Assembly (NCBI GenBank): GCA_016874005.1
Contig: VGVQ01000020.1
Span: 1-64,000, forward strand
DNA from: Gemmatimonadota bacterium
GTDB lineage: Bacteria; Gemmatimonadota; Gemmatimonadetes; Gemmatimonadales; GWC2-71-9
Direction of reading: 5' to 3'
Length of the DNA stretch: 64,000 bases
Positions 33,355 through 41,710 of the stretch are shown piece after piece (the stretch's first letter is position 1; every line of letters begins with the position of its first letter). The position numbers were made by a program, and so were the translations under genes. The notes under the pieces were generated by a model. The model saw only the letters and a list, made by a program, of their open reading frames with translations, searched no databases and had not been told where the DNA came from.

Positions 33355-34566
33355 TCACCGTGGGAGTGCGGCCGCACCCAAGCCGCGGTCCGGACCGCCC
33401 TCCCCCTCAGCCATTCCCCCAACCACGCGGTTGCGACCCCCACTCTTCGCCGCGAACAGCCGCTGATCGGCTTTGGCGAGAAGGCCCTCTGCGTCGCGGC
33501 CATCTTCGGGCCAGTTGGCGATGCCGGCGCTGACGGTCAGGCGAGTCGGATATGACTGGCGGCTGATCGGGAACGCGTCGGCCGCCAGGCTGCGGCGGAT
33601 CTGCTCGACTCGGTCGAACGCCTGTCCCGGATCGGACTCGCGGAGAATCAGCACGAACTCCTCGCCGCCATATCTCGCCACGATGTCGCTCCGGCGGATG
33701 GCTCGCTGGAGCGATCGGGCCACGGCGCGAAGGACCCGGTCGCCGGCGGCGTGTCCATAGGTATCGTTGAACCGCTTGAAGTGGTCGACGTCGACCATCG
33801 CCACCGCGAACGGGCGCTGATACCGCTCGGCCCGTTGGACCTCGTTGGCGAGGTGATCGTCGAAGAACCGGCGGTTGAAGATCCCGGTCAGGGGATCGCT
33901 GGTGGAGAGCCGACGCTGCCGTTGCATTCCCCGAACGATGTGGGTGTTCAACGCGGTCGCGGCGCCCAGCAACACCAGCCGGGCGACCTGGTCCCCCCAC
34001 TGGAAAGGGGCGTGGGGCCGTTCGAGACTGGGTGTCAGATCGGTGGTGAGGGTGACGAGGAAGACGACCGCGAGATACTGCGAGATAGCCACGAGTCCGG
34101 CAAAGACGGAGATTCGCGGGTCGAACCTGAGACAGGTCGCGCCTAACGCAAGGAAGTAGGTCGGGAAGGTGACCAGGCTGTTGACCGCCTCGTGCGGGGC
34201 CACCCGATAGGCGTAGACCAGGAGCGCGAAGCTGATCAACGAAACGTCGAACACCGTCGTCACGAAGGGAAGCCACGGCTGCCGGCGATCGCGAAGGGCG
34301 GTGAGGTAGACCAGCACCGATCCGAGCAACGCGACGACGGTGATCAGGAGTCCGATCAGATGCTGGCTTCGTTCGGCGGCCGGATCGAGGACCAGGCTGG
34401 CGAGCGGCACCAGCATGAGAACCATCACCACCGAGATCCGGATCCGGGCGACCAGAATCTCGCCGTGCTTGCCGGCGTCGACGAGGAATTCGTCGGGCGG
34501 CTCGAACGAGGCTCGCAACCAGCCTCTGAGGCTGGTTTCCGAGGGCGCGGGCGCCGAGCCCGTCAC
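33355..34566 (-). CDS. Membrane-bound diguanylate cyclase (GGDEF)
   Basis: This 403-residue protein makes the second messenger c-di-GMP. Residues about 40-215 contain five or six membrane helices with short loops, resembling MASE-type membrane sensors. The GGDEF domain (about 235-385) has DPLTGIFNRRFF, VDVDHFKRFNDTYGHAAGD and the active-site motif ARYGGEEF. RRSD five residues before GGEEF fits the RxxD inhibitory site, so product feedback is likely. No EAL domain is present. The GTG at 34566 overlaps the stop of the ETF dehydrogenase gene (GTGA), placing it last in the fatty-acid/electron-transfer operon, an unexpected partner. Confidence 0.9.
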   Translation of the reverse strand: MTGSAPAPSETSLRGWLRASFEPPDEFLVDAGKHGEILVARIRISVVMVLMLVPLASLVLDPAAERSQHLIGLLITVVALLGSVLVYLTALRDRRQPWLPFVTTVFDVSLISFALLVYAYRVAPHEAVNSLVTFPTYFLALGATCLRFDPRISVFAGLVAISQYLAVVFLVTLTTDLTPSLERPHAPFQWGDQVARLVLLGAATALNTHIVRGMQRQRRLSTSDPLTGIFNRRFFDDHLANEVQRAERYQRPFAVAMVDVDHFKRFNDTYGHAAGDRVLRAVARSLQRAIRRSDIVARYGGEEFVLILRESDPGQAFDRVEQIRRSLAADAFPISRQSYPTRLTVSAGIANWPEDGRDAEGLLAKADQRLFAAKSGGRNRVVGGMAEGEGGPDRGLGAAALPR

Positions 34567-36206
34567 ATCACCCGGTACTTCGGTCCGCTGCCCCCTTCGC
34601 GGGGGGTCCACCTCGGCCCGAGCACGTCGGTCGCCTTGCAGTCGACACAATTGGGCGGGTTGACGCGCAACTCGTCGCCGACCCGTTCATACACGCCCGC
34701 GGGGCACAGGTGGCTGTAGAACTCCGCGACCTCCGCCGACACGTCGCGCCCCACCACGAGGTGGGTCGGGATGGTGTCCCGGGTGGCGTTGCCCGATTTG
34801 AACACCGCGTCGACCTTGCTGAAGGTGAGGGTATTGTCGGGGACGAAGGCTGTCCTGGCGCGGATCGTTCGCTCCTCGTTGGCGTCGGGTTCGATCCGAA
34901 TCTGGCGGCCCGGGAAAGCGCCGTTGGTGAGTGTCATCAGCACGCTCTCGGCCCCACCCAGGAAGAACCCATGCTTGAAGGCGAGGCGCATGTTGCGCCG
35001 GCGTCTGAGGTCGCTCGCGACATAGCTGCCCCGCAGCATCGCGTCGTACCCGTTCAGCGACTCCGGTCCGGTGTCGCCCGACTTGAGCGCTTGGGCGATG
35101 GCACGGGCGGCGAACATCCCCGATTGCATGGCATAGTGAATGCCCTTGAGGCTGGCCACCTCGACGGTACCGAGGGTGTCGCCCGCCATGATCAGGCCGG
35201 CGCCGGAGAACCGATCCGGGAGACTGTAGTAGCCGCCCTCGGGAATGGTCTTGGCGCCCCACTCGACCAGTTCACCTCCCTCGAGGTAGGGCCGGACCAG
35301 CGGGTGGAGCTTGAGGCGTTGGAGCATTTCGTGGACGTCGGTACCGGCATCCTTGGCGTCGAGCCCGACCACCAGCCCGACGGCGATCTGGCTGGCTCCC
35401 ATCGGGTAGATGAAGGTGCCGCCGAAGGCGTCCCGCGGGAGGGGCCACCCGAGGGTGTGAATGATCCGGTCGAGCGGCTTCTTGACGTTCCAGACCTCTT
35501 TGACGCCTAACGCGAATATCTGGGGGTTGGGCGAGCCGACGCCACGCCATTCTCGCCAGGCCTGAGCCAGCGGCCCCCGGGTACCCTCGGTCAGCACCGT
35601 CACCTTGGCGGTGAGGTCGGTCGGCTCGGCGTAGCCCTCGCCGGGATTGCCCTCCCGATCCAACCCCGACGGGGTGGTCAGCACCCCGATGACCCGGTCT
35701 CCGTCGACCAGCAGGGCATCGGCCGGGAACCCGGCGAAGATGTTGACGCCCAGTTCCTCCGCCTTGCCTCCCATCCACCGGACCATCTCGCAGAGCGAGG
35801 CGACGTGGTGGCCGTGGTTCTGCATCGTCGGCGGCGTCGGGATCCGAAACGAACCGCCCTCGGTGAGGAGGTACACCGCTTCGCCGCCAACCGGCTGGCG
35901 GAACGGAAGCTCGGCAACCGGGACATCGGGGAACAGCTCGCGAAACGCCCGCGGGTTGACCACCGCGCCCGACAAGCAATGCTCCCCGAGACTGCCGGCC
36001 TTCTCGAGCACCCCGATTTGGAGGTCGCCGAGCGTCGGATCGGCCTTGGCCAACTTGGCGAGCTCGATGGCCCCGGCCAGCCCGGCGGGGCCGGCCCCGA
36101 CGAACAGAACGTCCATCTCGATGGCCTCGGCGCTCGGCGCTTCGGCGCGAATCAGCCGGTCGGTCGGCAGCTTGGCTTGATACTTGATCGGAAGGATGCG
36201 AGTCAC
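34563..36206 (-). CDS. Electron transfer flavoprotein-quinone oxidoreductase, one Fe-S cysteine missing
   Basis: ETF dehydrogenase passes electrons from reduced ETF to the membrane quinone. The 547-residue protein has the FAD motif VLFVGAGPAGLAGAIELA (about residues 33-50), GEHCLSGAVV, the quinone-region words and YSLPDRFSGAGLIMAGDTLGTV. The C-terminal 4Fe-4S ligand region reads HLCPAGVYE then NCVDCKATDVLG. In the family the second part is CxxCxxC; here the third cysteine of that group is Thr, leaving three of four ligands. It lies in one operon with gcdH, etfB and etfA, its direct electron donors. Menaquinone from the genes at 4-7.5 kb would be the acceptor. Confidence 0.9.
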   Translation of the reverse strand: MTRILPIKYQAKLPTDRLIRAEAPSAEAIEMDVLFVGAGPAGLAGAIELAKLAKADPTLGDLQIGVLEKAGSLGEHCLSGAVVNPRAFRELFPDVPVAELPFRQPVGGEAVYLLTEGGSFRIPTPPTMQNHGHHVASLCEMVRWMGGKAEELGVNIFAGFPADALLVDGDRVIGVLTTPSGLDREGNPGEGYAEPTDLTAKVTVLTEGTRGPLAQAWREWRGVGSPNPQIFALGVKEVWNVKKPLDRIIHTLGWPLPRDAFGGTFIYPMGASQIAVGLVVGLDAKDAGTDVHEMLQRLKLHPLVRPYLEGGELVEWGAKTIPEGGYYSLPDRFSGAGLIMAGDTLGTVEVASLKGIHYAMQSGMFAARAIAQALKSGDTGPESLNGYDAMLRGSYVASDLRRRRNMRLAFKHGFFLGGAESVLMTLTNGAFPGRQIRIEPDANEERTIRARTAFVPDNTLTFSKVDAVFKSGNATRDTIPTHLVVGRDVSAEVAEFYSHLCPAGVYERVGDELRVNPPNCVDCKATDVLGPRWTPREGGSGPKYRVM

Positions 36207-36219
36207 GCGAAGCGTTCTC

Positions 36220-37071
36220 CTAGACCAACTCGAGAGCGATGTCGGCCGCCTTGACGCTGTGGGTCAGGGCGCCGACCGAGACGTAGTCGGCGCCGGCATC
36301 GGCGTAGGCACGGACATTCTTGAGAGTGATCCCGCCGGTCGCCTCGATCGCGACCGCCGGGCTCAGCTCGCGGGCAACCTTCGCCCAGGCCGCGACGGTC
36401 TTGGGCGTCTGGTTGTCGATCATCAGCCGGTCGGCGCCGGCTCGGCAGGCATCCCGCACCTGCTCGACCGTTTCGACCTCGACCTGGCACGCCTGAGCGC
36501 CGCGCGCCCGCGCGGCGGCCAGCGCGTCGACGAGGCTCCGCTTTTCCCTGGCCAAGGCCCGCCAATGATTGTCCTTGACCATCACCGTGTGGGCCAGGTC
36601 GAGCCGATGAATCGCGCCCCCTCCGGCGACCACCGCCGCGACGTCGAGAAGCCGGAGCCCCGGCGCGGTCTTCCGGGTGTGGAGCACCCGACACGGGGTA
36701 CCCTCCAAGACGACAACGAATTCGCGGGTGGCGGTCGCGATCCCGCAGGCTCGCTGGAGAATGTTGAGGACCGGACGCTCGGCCCGAAGGAGATTGGCCA
36801 GGTCGCCGCGCATCTTGCCGAGCACCCCGGGTTCGGCGGCCCCGCCCTCCTTGACCAGCCAGGTCACGCTGCAGCCGGCCGCGCGAGCGGTCGTTTCCGC
36901 GTAGACCAGTCCGGAAACCACGCAGCGCGTCCTGGCTTCGATGGTGGCCTCGCCGGAGACCGGCTGACGAACCGACACCGCGGTGGTCAGGTCGACGAGT
37001 CCGTCCTCGGCCAGGGCGTTGGCGGCAACCCGGGTCGCGTCGATCGAAAGGTCCGGCAATGATTCTGGCAT
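36220..37071 (-). CDS. nadC: Nicotinate-nucleotide pyrophosphorylase (quinolinate phosphoribosyltransferase)
   Basis: NadC converts quinolinate and PRPP to nicotinate mononucleotide in NAD synthesis. The 283-residue protein shows LAEDGLVDLTTA near the start, ERPVLNILQRACGIAT (about residues 97-112), LHTRKTAPGLRLLD (about 128-141), HRLDLAHTVMVKDNHW and the C-terminal IEATGGITLKNVRAYADAGADYVSVGALTHS. Length and motifs are typical. It sits between the ETF dehydrogenase and etfA, 3 bases after the latter; NAD synthesis has no direct link with ETF, so the placement looks like operon packing. nadA and nadB are not in the window. Confidence 0.93.
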   Translation of the reverse strand: MPESLPDLSIDATRVAANALAEDGLVDLTTAVSVRQPVSGEATIEARTRCVVSGLVYAETTARAAGCSVTWLVKEGGAAEPGVLGKMRGDLANLLRAERPVLNILQRACGIATATREFVVVLEGTPCRVLHTRKTAPGLRLLDVAAVVAGGGAIHRLDLAHTVMVKDNHWRALAREKRSLVDALAAARARGAQACQVEVETVEQVRDACRAGADRLMIDNQTPKTVAAWAKVARELSPAVAIEATGGITLKNVRAYADAGADYVSVGALTHSVKAADIALELV

Positions 37072-37074
37072 GCG

Positions 37075-38043
37075 CTACTCCGCCCGGAGCTTCGTCACCT
37101 CGGCCGTCAGTCGGGGGACCACTTCGAACAGGTCGCCAACGATCCCGTAGTCGGCGACCTTGAAGATCGGGGCATCCTTGTCCTTGTTGATCGCCACGAT
37201 CACCTTCGAGGTTCGCATGCCGGCGAGGTGCTGAATGGCACCCGAAATCCCGACGGCCACGTACAGCGATGGCGCCACCGTCTTACCGGTTTGCCCCACC
37301 TGCGCTCCATGCTCCCGCCAGCCGGCGTCGACGACGGCACGGCTCGCCCCCACCGCCGCGTTCCCGAGCGCCGCCGCGAGGTCCTCGAGGAGCTTGAAAT
37401 TGGCCGGCTCCCTGAGCCCCCGGCCCCCGGACACCACGATCGGCGCTTCGGTGACATCGAGCGAGGCTTGGGCGGGAGCCTTGACCGCCGTGACCGTTAC
37501 CCGGGCCGTGAAGGCGGGAACGGCGAGCGGCTGCAGGGTCCCCGCCTTGGCCGCCGATCCGGTCGCGAAGGTGTTCGGCCGAATCGACAGGACGGCGGTG
37601 GCCCCGGTGAGCCTGACCTGCTGGATCGCTTTACCGGCGTAGACCGGACGAGTCACCACGACGGCGCCACCCTCGGTGCCAAGCCCGGTGACGTCGGTGG
37701 CACACCCTACCCCGAGCTTGGCGGCGACCCGGGGCGCGAGATCGCGGCCCATCGCGGTCGCGGCGAACACGATCGCGGCATAGCCTCCGCCGACCGACGC
37801 GATCGTGGCGGCAAAGCCGTCGGGATTGTAGAGGGTGAACGTCTCGTGGCTGGCGTGACGTACCTGGTCGGCGCCGGCGTTGCCTAACGCCGCTACCCCC
37901 TCGACCGGTCCGCTCGAGCAGACCACCGCGTCGACCGTGGCACCCATGGCGTCGGCCAGCTGCCGGGCGGCAGCGACGACTTCGAGCGAGACTTTGCGCA
38001 AGCTACCGCCGCGCTGTTCGGTAACGGCGAGAATGGCGGCCAT
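37075..38043 (-). CDS. etfA: Electron transfer flavoprotein alpha subunit
   Basis: EtfA holds the FAD of the soluble heterodimer that shuttles electrons from acyl-CoA dehydrogenases to the quinone pool. The 322-residue protein ends with the FAD domain: VVSGGRGLREPANFKLLEDLA (about residues 205-225), GQTGKTVAPSLYVAVGISGAIQHLAGM and VAINKDKDAPIFKVADYGIVGDL. The N-terminal domain is the usual ETF Rossmann-like fold (VVAAARQLADAMGATVDAVV). etfB is 2 bases upstream. An in-frame TTA codon in GCGTTAGGC (37882-37889 region) is one of the repeated octamer sites. Confidence 0.94.
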   Translation of the reverse strand: MAAILAVTEQRGGSLRKVSLEVVAAARQLADAMGATVDAVVCSSGPVEGVAALGNAGADQVRHASHETFTLYNPDGFAATIASVGGGYAAIVFAATAMGRDLAPRVAAKLGVGCATDVTGLGTEGGAVVVTRPVYAGKAIQQVRLTGATAVLSIRPNTFATGSAAKAGTLQPLAVPAFTARVTVTAVKAPAQASLDVTEAPIVVSGGRGLREPANFKLLEDLAAALGNAAVGASRAVVDAGWREHGAQVGQTGKTVAPSLYVAVGISGAIQHLAGMRTSKVIVAINKDKDAPIFKVADYGIVGDLFEVVPRLTAEVTKLRAE

Positions 38044-38045
38044 GA

Positions 38046-38795
38046 TCAGATCACTTTCGCTTCGGTGCGGAGCAACTGCGCCAGGACGGCGGCGGCGTCG
38101 GGTCCCTCACCGACGATCCGACCGGCCTGCCGCTCCGGCGGCAATGAGAGACCGGTCACGACCATGGTGCCAGCGCCCAGACTCACCGGCTTGACCTCGA
38201 GCGGCTTCTTCTTGGCCGCCATGATCCCTTTGAGGGACGGCAGCCTCGGCGTGTTGACGCCCTTGTCGGTGGTCACGACGGCGGGAAGCGCGGCCGCGAG
38301 GACCTCGACACCGCCTTCGATCTCCCGTTCACCCCCGACCGTGCCACCCTCGACCCTCAACGCCGAAACCGAGGACAGCACCGGGAGGCCGAGGATCTCG
38401 CCCACCATCACGCCGACGGCGTGATGGTAGTCGTCCACCGCCATCTTGCCGAAGAGAATCAGATCGTAGCCGCCACCGTTGAGTTCGGCGGCCAGCACTC
38501 GCGCCACCTCGAGTCCGTCGGCGGAGCCGTCACCCTTGAGCAGCACCCCGCGGTCGATCCCCATGGCAAGGGCCGTTCGGATGGTCTCCTGGGCCGCGTC
38601 ACCGCCCAGCGAGACCACCACGGTTTCGCCGGCCCCCGCCTTTTCCTTGAGGGCGATGGCCGCTTCGACGGCGTATTCATCGTAGGGATTGGGGACGAAC
38701 TTGACCCCGGCCTCGTCGATCGACTTGCCACCGGCTCCGACCACGATCTTCGTCGTGGTGTCCGGGACCCGCTTGAGACATACCGCGATCTTCAC
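38046..38795 (-). CDS. etfB: Electron transfer flavoprotein beta subunit
   Basis: The AMP-binding partner of EtfA, 249 residues. Family sequence begins MKIAVCLKRVPDTTTKIVV, then NPYDEYAVEAAIALKE (about residues 37-52), ALAMGIDRGVLL, DLILFGKMAVDDYHHAVGVMVGEILGLP (about 110-137) and PRLPSLKGIMAAKKKPLEV near the C-terminus. The usual GKQAID reads GKMAVD here, a mild variant. It is encoded between gcdH and etfA with 20- and 2-base gaps, giving the order donor enzyme, carrier, membrane dehydrogenase in a single operon. Confidence 0.94.
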   Translation of the reverse strand: MKIAVCLKRVPDTTTKIVVGAGGKSIDEAGVKFVPNPYDEYAVEAAIALKEKAGAGETVVVSLGGDAAQETIRTALAMGIDRGVLLKGDGSADGLEVARVLAAELNGGGYDLILFGKMAVDDYHHAVGVMVGEILGLPVLSSVSALRVEGGTVGGEREIEGGVEVLAAALPAVVTTDKGVNTPRLPSLKGIMAAKKKPLEVKPVSLGAGTMVVTGLSLPPERQAGRIVGEGPDAAAVLAQLLRTEAKVI

Positions 38796-38814
38796 GCGAA
38801 CGACTCCTTGTGGC

Positions 38815-40011
38815 TCAGAACGCCCCGAACCCGGTGATGTCCTGCCCGAGAATCAGGGAGTGCATGTCGTGGGTTCCCTCGTAGGTATAGACCGATTCGA
38901 GGTTCGCCATGTGGCGCATCGAGTGGTACTCCGCCAGAATCCCGTTGGCTCCCAGCAGGCGGCGTGCTTCCCGAGCGATGTCGCAGGCGATGTTGCAGTT
39001 GTTGCGTTTCGCGAGCGAGACGTGCTGCGGGGTCATCGTCCCGGCGTCCTTCATCCGACCGAGCTGCAACACCAGCAGCTGGGCCTTGGTGATCTCCGTG
39101 AGCATGTCGGCGAGACGCACCTGCTGGATCTGGGTCGCCCCGATCGGCTTGCCGAACATCACCCGGTTCTTCGAATACCTGACGGCCTCGTCGTAGCAAG
39201 CCATGGCCGCACCGAGCGTGCCCCAGGAGATCCCGTACCGGGCTTGGGTCAGGCACATGAGCGGGCTCTTGAGCCCGCCTGACTTGGGCAGGAGGGCATC
39301 CTTGGGAAGGTGGACGTCCTCGAGGTGCAACTCGCTCGTGTCCGAGGCCCGAAGCGACAGCTTGCCCTTCTGGTCCTTGCCAGTGAAGCCTTTGGAATTC
39401 GTCGGCACGATGAACCCACGAATCGACTTCTGGTCGTCAACCGCACCGGTCTTGGCCCAGACCACCGCGACCGTCGCCTGAGAGCCGTTGGTGATCCACA
39501 TCTTGGTGCCGTTGAGCACCCACCCGTCCTTGGTCTCCCGCGCCGTGGTGATCATGCCACCTGGATTGGAACCGAAATCGGGTTCGGTCAGCCCGAAACA
39601 GCCAATCTCTTCGGCTTTGGCCAGCCTGGGGAGCCAGTACTTCTTCTGCTCCTCGGACCCGAACGCGTAGATCGGGTACATCACCAGGCCGCCCTGAACC
39701 GACGCGAACGAGCGGATCCCGCTATCCCCCCGCTCCAGTTCCTGCATGATCAGGCCGTACGCCACGTTGCCCAGCCCGGCGCAGCCGTACTCCTCGGGGA
39801 GGTTGGCGCCGAGCACCCCCAATTCCGCGAGACCGGGAATCAATTGCTTGGGGAACTTGCCGGTGACGTAGGCGTCGCCGATCACCGGAATGAGGTTCTC
39901 CTCCACCCAAGTGCGGACCGTGTCGCGGATGGCGCGTTCTTCTTCGGTCAGGAGGCTATCGACTTGATAGAAATCGACCCCAGCGTAGCTGGCGGCGGAA
40001 GCAACCGACAT
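38815..40011 (-). CDS. gcdH: Acyl-CoA dehydrogenase, glutaryl-CoA dehydrogenase-like
   Basis: This 398-residue FAD enzyme oxidises an acyl-CoA and passes electrons to ETF. Motifs include GCFGLTEPDFGSNPGGM (FAD and substrate binding, about residues 135-151), KMWITNGSQA, RYGISWGTLGAAMACYDEA and the C-terminal catalytic base in YTYEGTHDMHSLILGQDITGFGAF. The YEGTHD with the extended GQDITG ending is typical of glutaryl-CoA dehydrogenases, which also decarboxylate; general acyl-CoA dehydrogenases remain possible. It heads the operon with etfB, etfA and the ETF dehydrogenase. A TACCTTTG element at 40050-40057 may be its promoter. Confidence 0.88.
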   Translation of the reverse strand: MSVASAASYAGVDFYQVDSLLTEEERAIRDTVRTWVEENLIPVIGDAYVTGKFPKQLIPGLAELGVLGANLPEEYGCAGLGNVAYGLIMQELERGDSGIRSFASVQGGLVMYPIYAFGSEEQKKYWLPRLAKAEEIGCFGLTEPDFGSNPGGMITTARETKDGWVLNGTKMWITNGSQATVAVVWAKTGAVDDQKSIRGFIVPTNSKGFTGKDQKGKLSLRASDTSELHLEDVHLPKDALLPKSGGLKSPLMCLTQARYGISWGTLGAAMACYDEAVRYSKNRVMFGKPIGATQIQQVRLADMLTEITKAQLLVLQLGRMKDAGTMTPQHVSLAKRNNCNIACDIAREARRLLGANGILAEYHSMRHMANLESVYTYEGTHDMHSLILGQDITGFGAF

Positions 40012-40049
40012 TGGGCCAACCCCTTGTAGACGCAGCAGTTAAGAGCCCC

Positions 40050-40057
40050 CAAAGGTA
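40050..40057 (-). promoter_or_regulatory. Candidate promoter element of the gcdH-etf operon (TACCTTTG)
   Basis: On the minus strand GGCTACCTTTGGGG matches the TAnnTTTG -7 element of Bacteroidetes-type promoters exactly. It lies about 38 bases before the ATG, leaving a leader of about 33 bases. Confidence 0.4.
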
Positions 40058-40090
40058 GCCGAATTCGGGCCCGATCGGTAGGCCACCGGG

Positions 40091-41119
40091 TCACTCTCCA
40101 ACCGGCCGTCTCGTCGATGCCAGGCGCCCCCTCGCGTCGAGGCGACTGGCCCGGTCGCCAAAGATCTTTTCACCATCGAAACGACCGTTTTCGATGAAGA
40201 CCTCGGAGATCCGGCTGCCGGCCGTCAAGCTCCCCGCCAGGTAGACCCCCGGGACGTTGCTTTCGAGGGTCTCGGGATCGTGGGCGGGGCGCTTGGATTC
40301 CGAATCGAGCTCAATGCCCAGGGATTGGAGCAACCCGAAGTCGGGCTGGTAGCCGGTGAGCAGTAAGACTCGGTCGGCCAGCAGGCGCTCGACCCCCAGC
40401 GGATCTCTGACGAGCACCGCATTCGGCTCGATGGACTCGACCACGGTGTTCCAGCGCGCCGCGATCTCCCCTGCCTTGACCCGATTATCGAAATCCGGTC
40501 GCAGCCAGTATTTGATCGTCGGCTTCAGTGCGGCTCGTCGATGCACCACGGTCACCCGAGCGCCGGCCCGAAAGGCACCTAGTGCCTGCTCGATGGCGGA
40601 GTTCTTGGCCCCCACGATCACCACCGACAGGCCGCCCAGTCGATGCGGCTCCTCGGGATAGTGGCTTACATGGGGCAGCGTCTCGCCGGGAATACCGAGG
40701 AGGTTGGGCCGGTCGAAATACCCGGTCGCCAGCACCAGTCGCTGGCATCGGATCGCGGCCGGTTCGCCGCTCAAGGTGTTGACGAGGGCGCAGTCGATGC
40801 CGCCGGGAGCGCGGGTGGCGCCCTCGAGCCGAAGGAAGGGGCGGACCCGGATACCCTCGGCTCGGGCAACCCCGCGGTAGTACATCAGGGCGTCCTCACG
40901 GGTTGGCTTGGCCCCCGAAGCAACCAGAGGGTGCCCACCGATCTCGAGTCGCTCCGGGGTAGTGAAGAACACCATGCCGACCGGGTACCGGACGATCGAG
41001 TGGGCGATCGACCCTTGGTCGACAACCAGCGGGTCGAGTCCGCGTCGCTTGGCGGAGATGGCACACGCCAACCCGATCGGCCCGGCACCGACGATGAGGA
41101 CCTCTTCTTGGTGATCCAT
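40091..41119 (-). CDS. ypdA: YpdA-family bacillithiol disulfide reductase (putative)
   Basis: This 342-residue flavoprotein has the FAD motif VLIVGAGPIGLACAISAKRRG (residues about 7-27), the YpdA-type block YPVGMVFFTTPERLEIGGHPLV (about 45-66), and a second nucleotide motif for NADPH (VVIVGAKNSAIEQALGAFRAGARVTVVHR, about 170-198). YpdA reduces oxidised bacillithiol, which implies that this organism makes that thiol; no bsh genes are in the window to confirm it. It is a single-gene unit with a TAGCTT element 6 bases before the ATG, suggesting a leaderless message. It diverges from a thioesterase gene. Confidence 0.85.
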   Translation of the reverse strand: MDHQEEVLIVGAGPIGLACAISAKRRGLDPLVVDQGSIAHSIVRYPVGMVFFTTPERLEIGGHPLVASGAKPTREDALMYYRGVARAEGIRVRPFLRLEGATRAPGGIDCALVNTLSGEPAAIRCQRLVLATGYFDRPNLLGIPGETLPHVSHYPEEPHRLGGLSVVIVGAKNSAIEQALGAFRAGARVTVVHRRAALKPTIKYWLRPDFDNRVKAGEIAARWNTVVESIEPNAVLVRDPLGVERLLADRVLLLTGYQPDFGLLQSLGIELDSESKRPAHDPETLESNVPGVYLAGSLTAGSRISEVFIENGRFDGEKIFGDRASRLDARGRLASTRRPVGE

Positions 41120-41125
41120 TCCAGC

Positions 41126-41131
41126 AAGCTA
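41126..41131 (-). promoter_or_regulatory. Candidate -10 element of ypdA (TAGCTT, start-proximal)
   Basis: GGAGTAGCTTGCTGGA on the minus strand; the hexamer ends 6 bases before the ATG, consistent with a leaderless transcript. Confidence 0.4.
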
Positions 41132-41227
41132 CTCCGCCCGACGACAGGCGCCACCTCGTTCGTGGTCGCGGCCGAGCGGGGTGGCCCGCCGGGCTTGGCG
41201 GGGTTCGCCGGTTCGACGAGTTGGCGG

Positions 41228-41233
41228 TAACTT
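41228..41233 (+). promoter_or_regulatory. Candidate -10 element of the thioesterase gene (TAACTT)
   Basis: GGCGGTAACTTCCGC lies 26 bases before the ATG at 41260. This would leave a leader of about 20 bases that contains the GGAG ribosome site. Confidence 0.35.
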
Positions 41234-41259
41234 CCGCGCCCATCGTTCGGAGCGACGAC

Positions 41260-41664
41260 ATGCGGCCCAGTTTGCAGACCGGCCTCGCCACGACGGGACG
41301 GATCGTCGTCGACCCGCCTCGGACCATCGGGTTCATGGGGGACGAGGGCCGGGTCTACGCCACTCCCGAGTTGGTCCGGGACATCGAGATGACCTGCCGC
41401 GCCCTGCTGCTGAGCCACCTCGATCCGGGCGAAGACTCGGTCGGGGTGCGAATCGAGTTGGATCACCTGGCGGCCACACCGCTCGGCCTGTGGGTGGACA
41501 TCACCGCGACCATCGTCGAGGTCGACGGGCGTCGGGTCAGCTTCGAGGTCACGGCGCGGGACCCGGTCGACCAGATCGCCCGGTGCATGCACATCCGCTT
41601 CGTGGCCAACACCGCGAAGAGCATCGAGCGGATCAGAGCCAAGTTGGCCGCCGCGCCGAAATAA
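41260..41664 (+). CDS. Hotdog-fold thioesterase, FlK-like
   Basis: This 134-residue protein matches hotdog thioesterases of the fluoroacetyl-CoA thioesterase type: VFATPELV-like sequence here as VYATPELVRDIEMTCRALL (about residues 30-48), VGVRIELDHLAATPLGLWVDITATIVEVDGRRVSFEV (about 63-100) and a His-containing end (ARCMHIRF). The real FlK acts on fluoroacetyl-CoA, but most homologues act on ordinary or toxic acyl-CoAs. The frame is open further upstream through a TTG, but the ATG at 41260 has GGAG at 7 bases and follows the TAACTT element, so it is chosen. The DinB-like gene follows 46 bases later. Confidence 0.78.
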   Translation: MRPSLQTGLATTGRIVVDPPRTIGFMGDEGRVYATPELVRDIEMTCRALLLSHLDPGEDSVGVRIELDHLAATPLGLWVDITATIVEVDGRRVSFEVTARDPVDQIARCMHIRFVANTAKSIERIRAKLAAAPK

Positions 41665-41706
41665 CCAGAGCGTATTATTCTCGGACCCCACTTCCAACCA
41701 GAGCGT
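41663..41706 (+). promoter_or_regulatory. Direct repeat flanking a TATTAT box before the DinB-like gene
   Basis: AACCAGAGCGT occurs at 41663-41673 and again at 41696-41706, 33 bases apart, which puts both copies on the same face of the DNA. TATTAT (41673-41678) lies just after the first copy and the second ends 4 bases before the ATG. This looks like a small operator pair around a -10 box. Confidence 0.4.
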
Positions 41707-41710
41707 CGAA

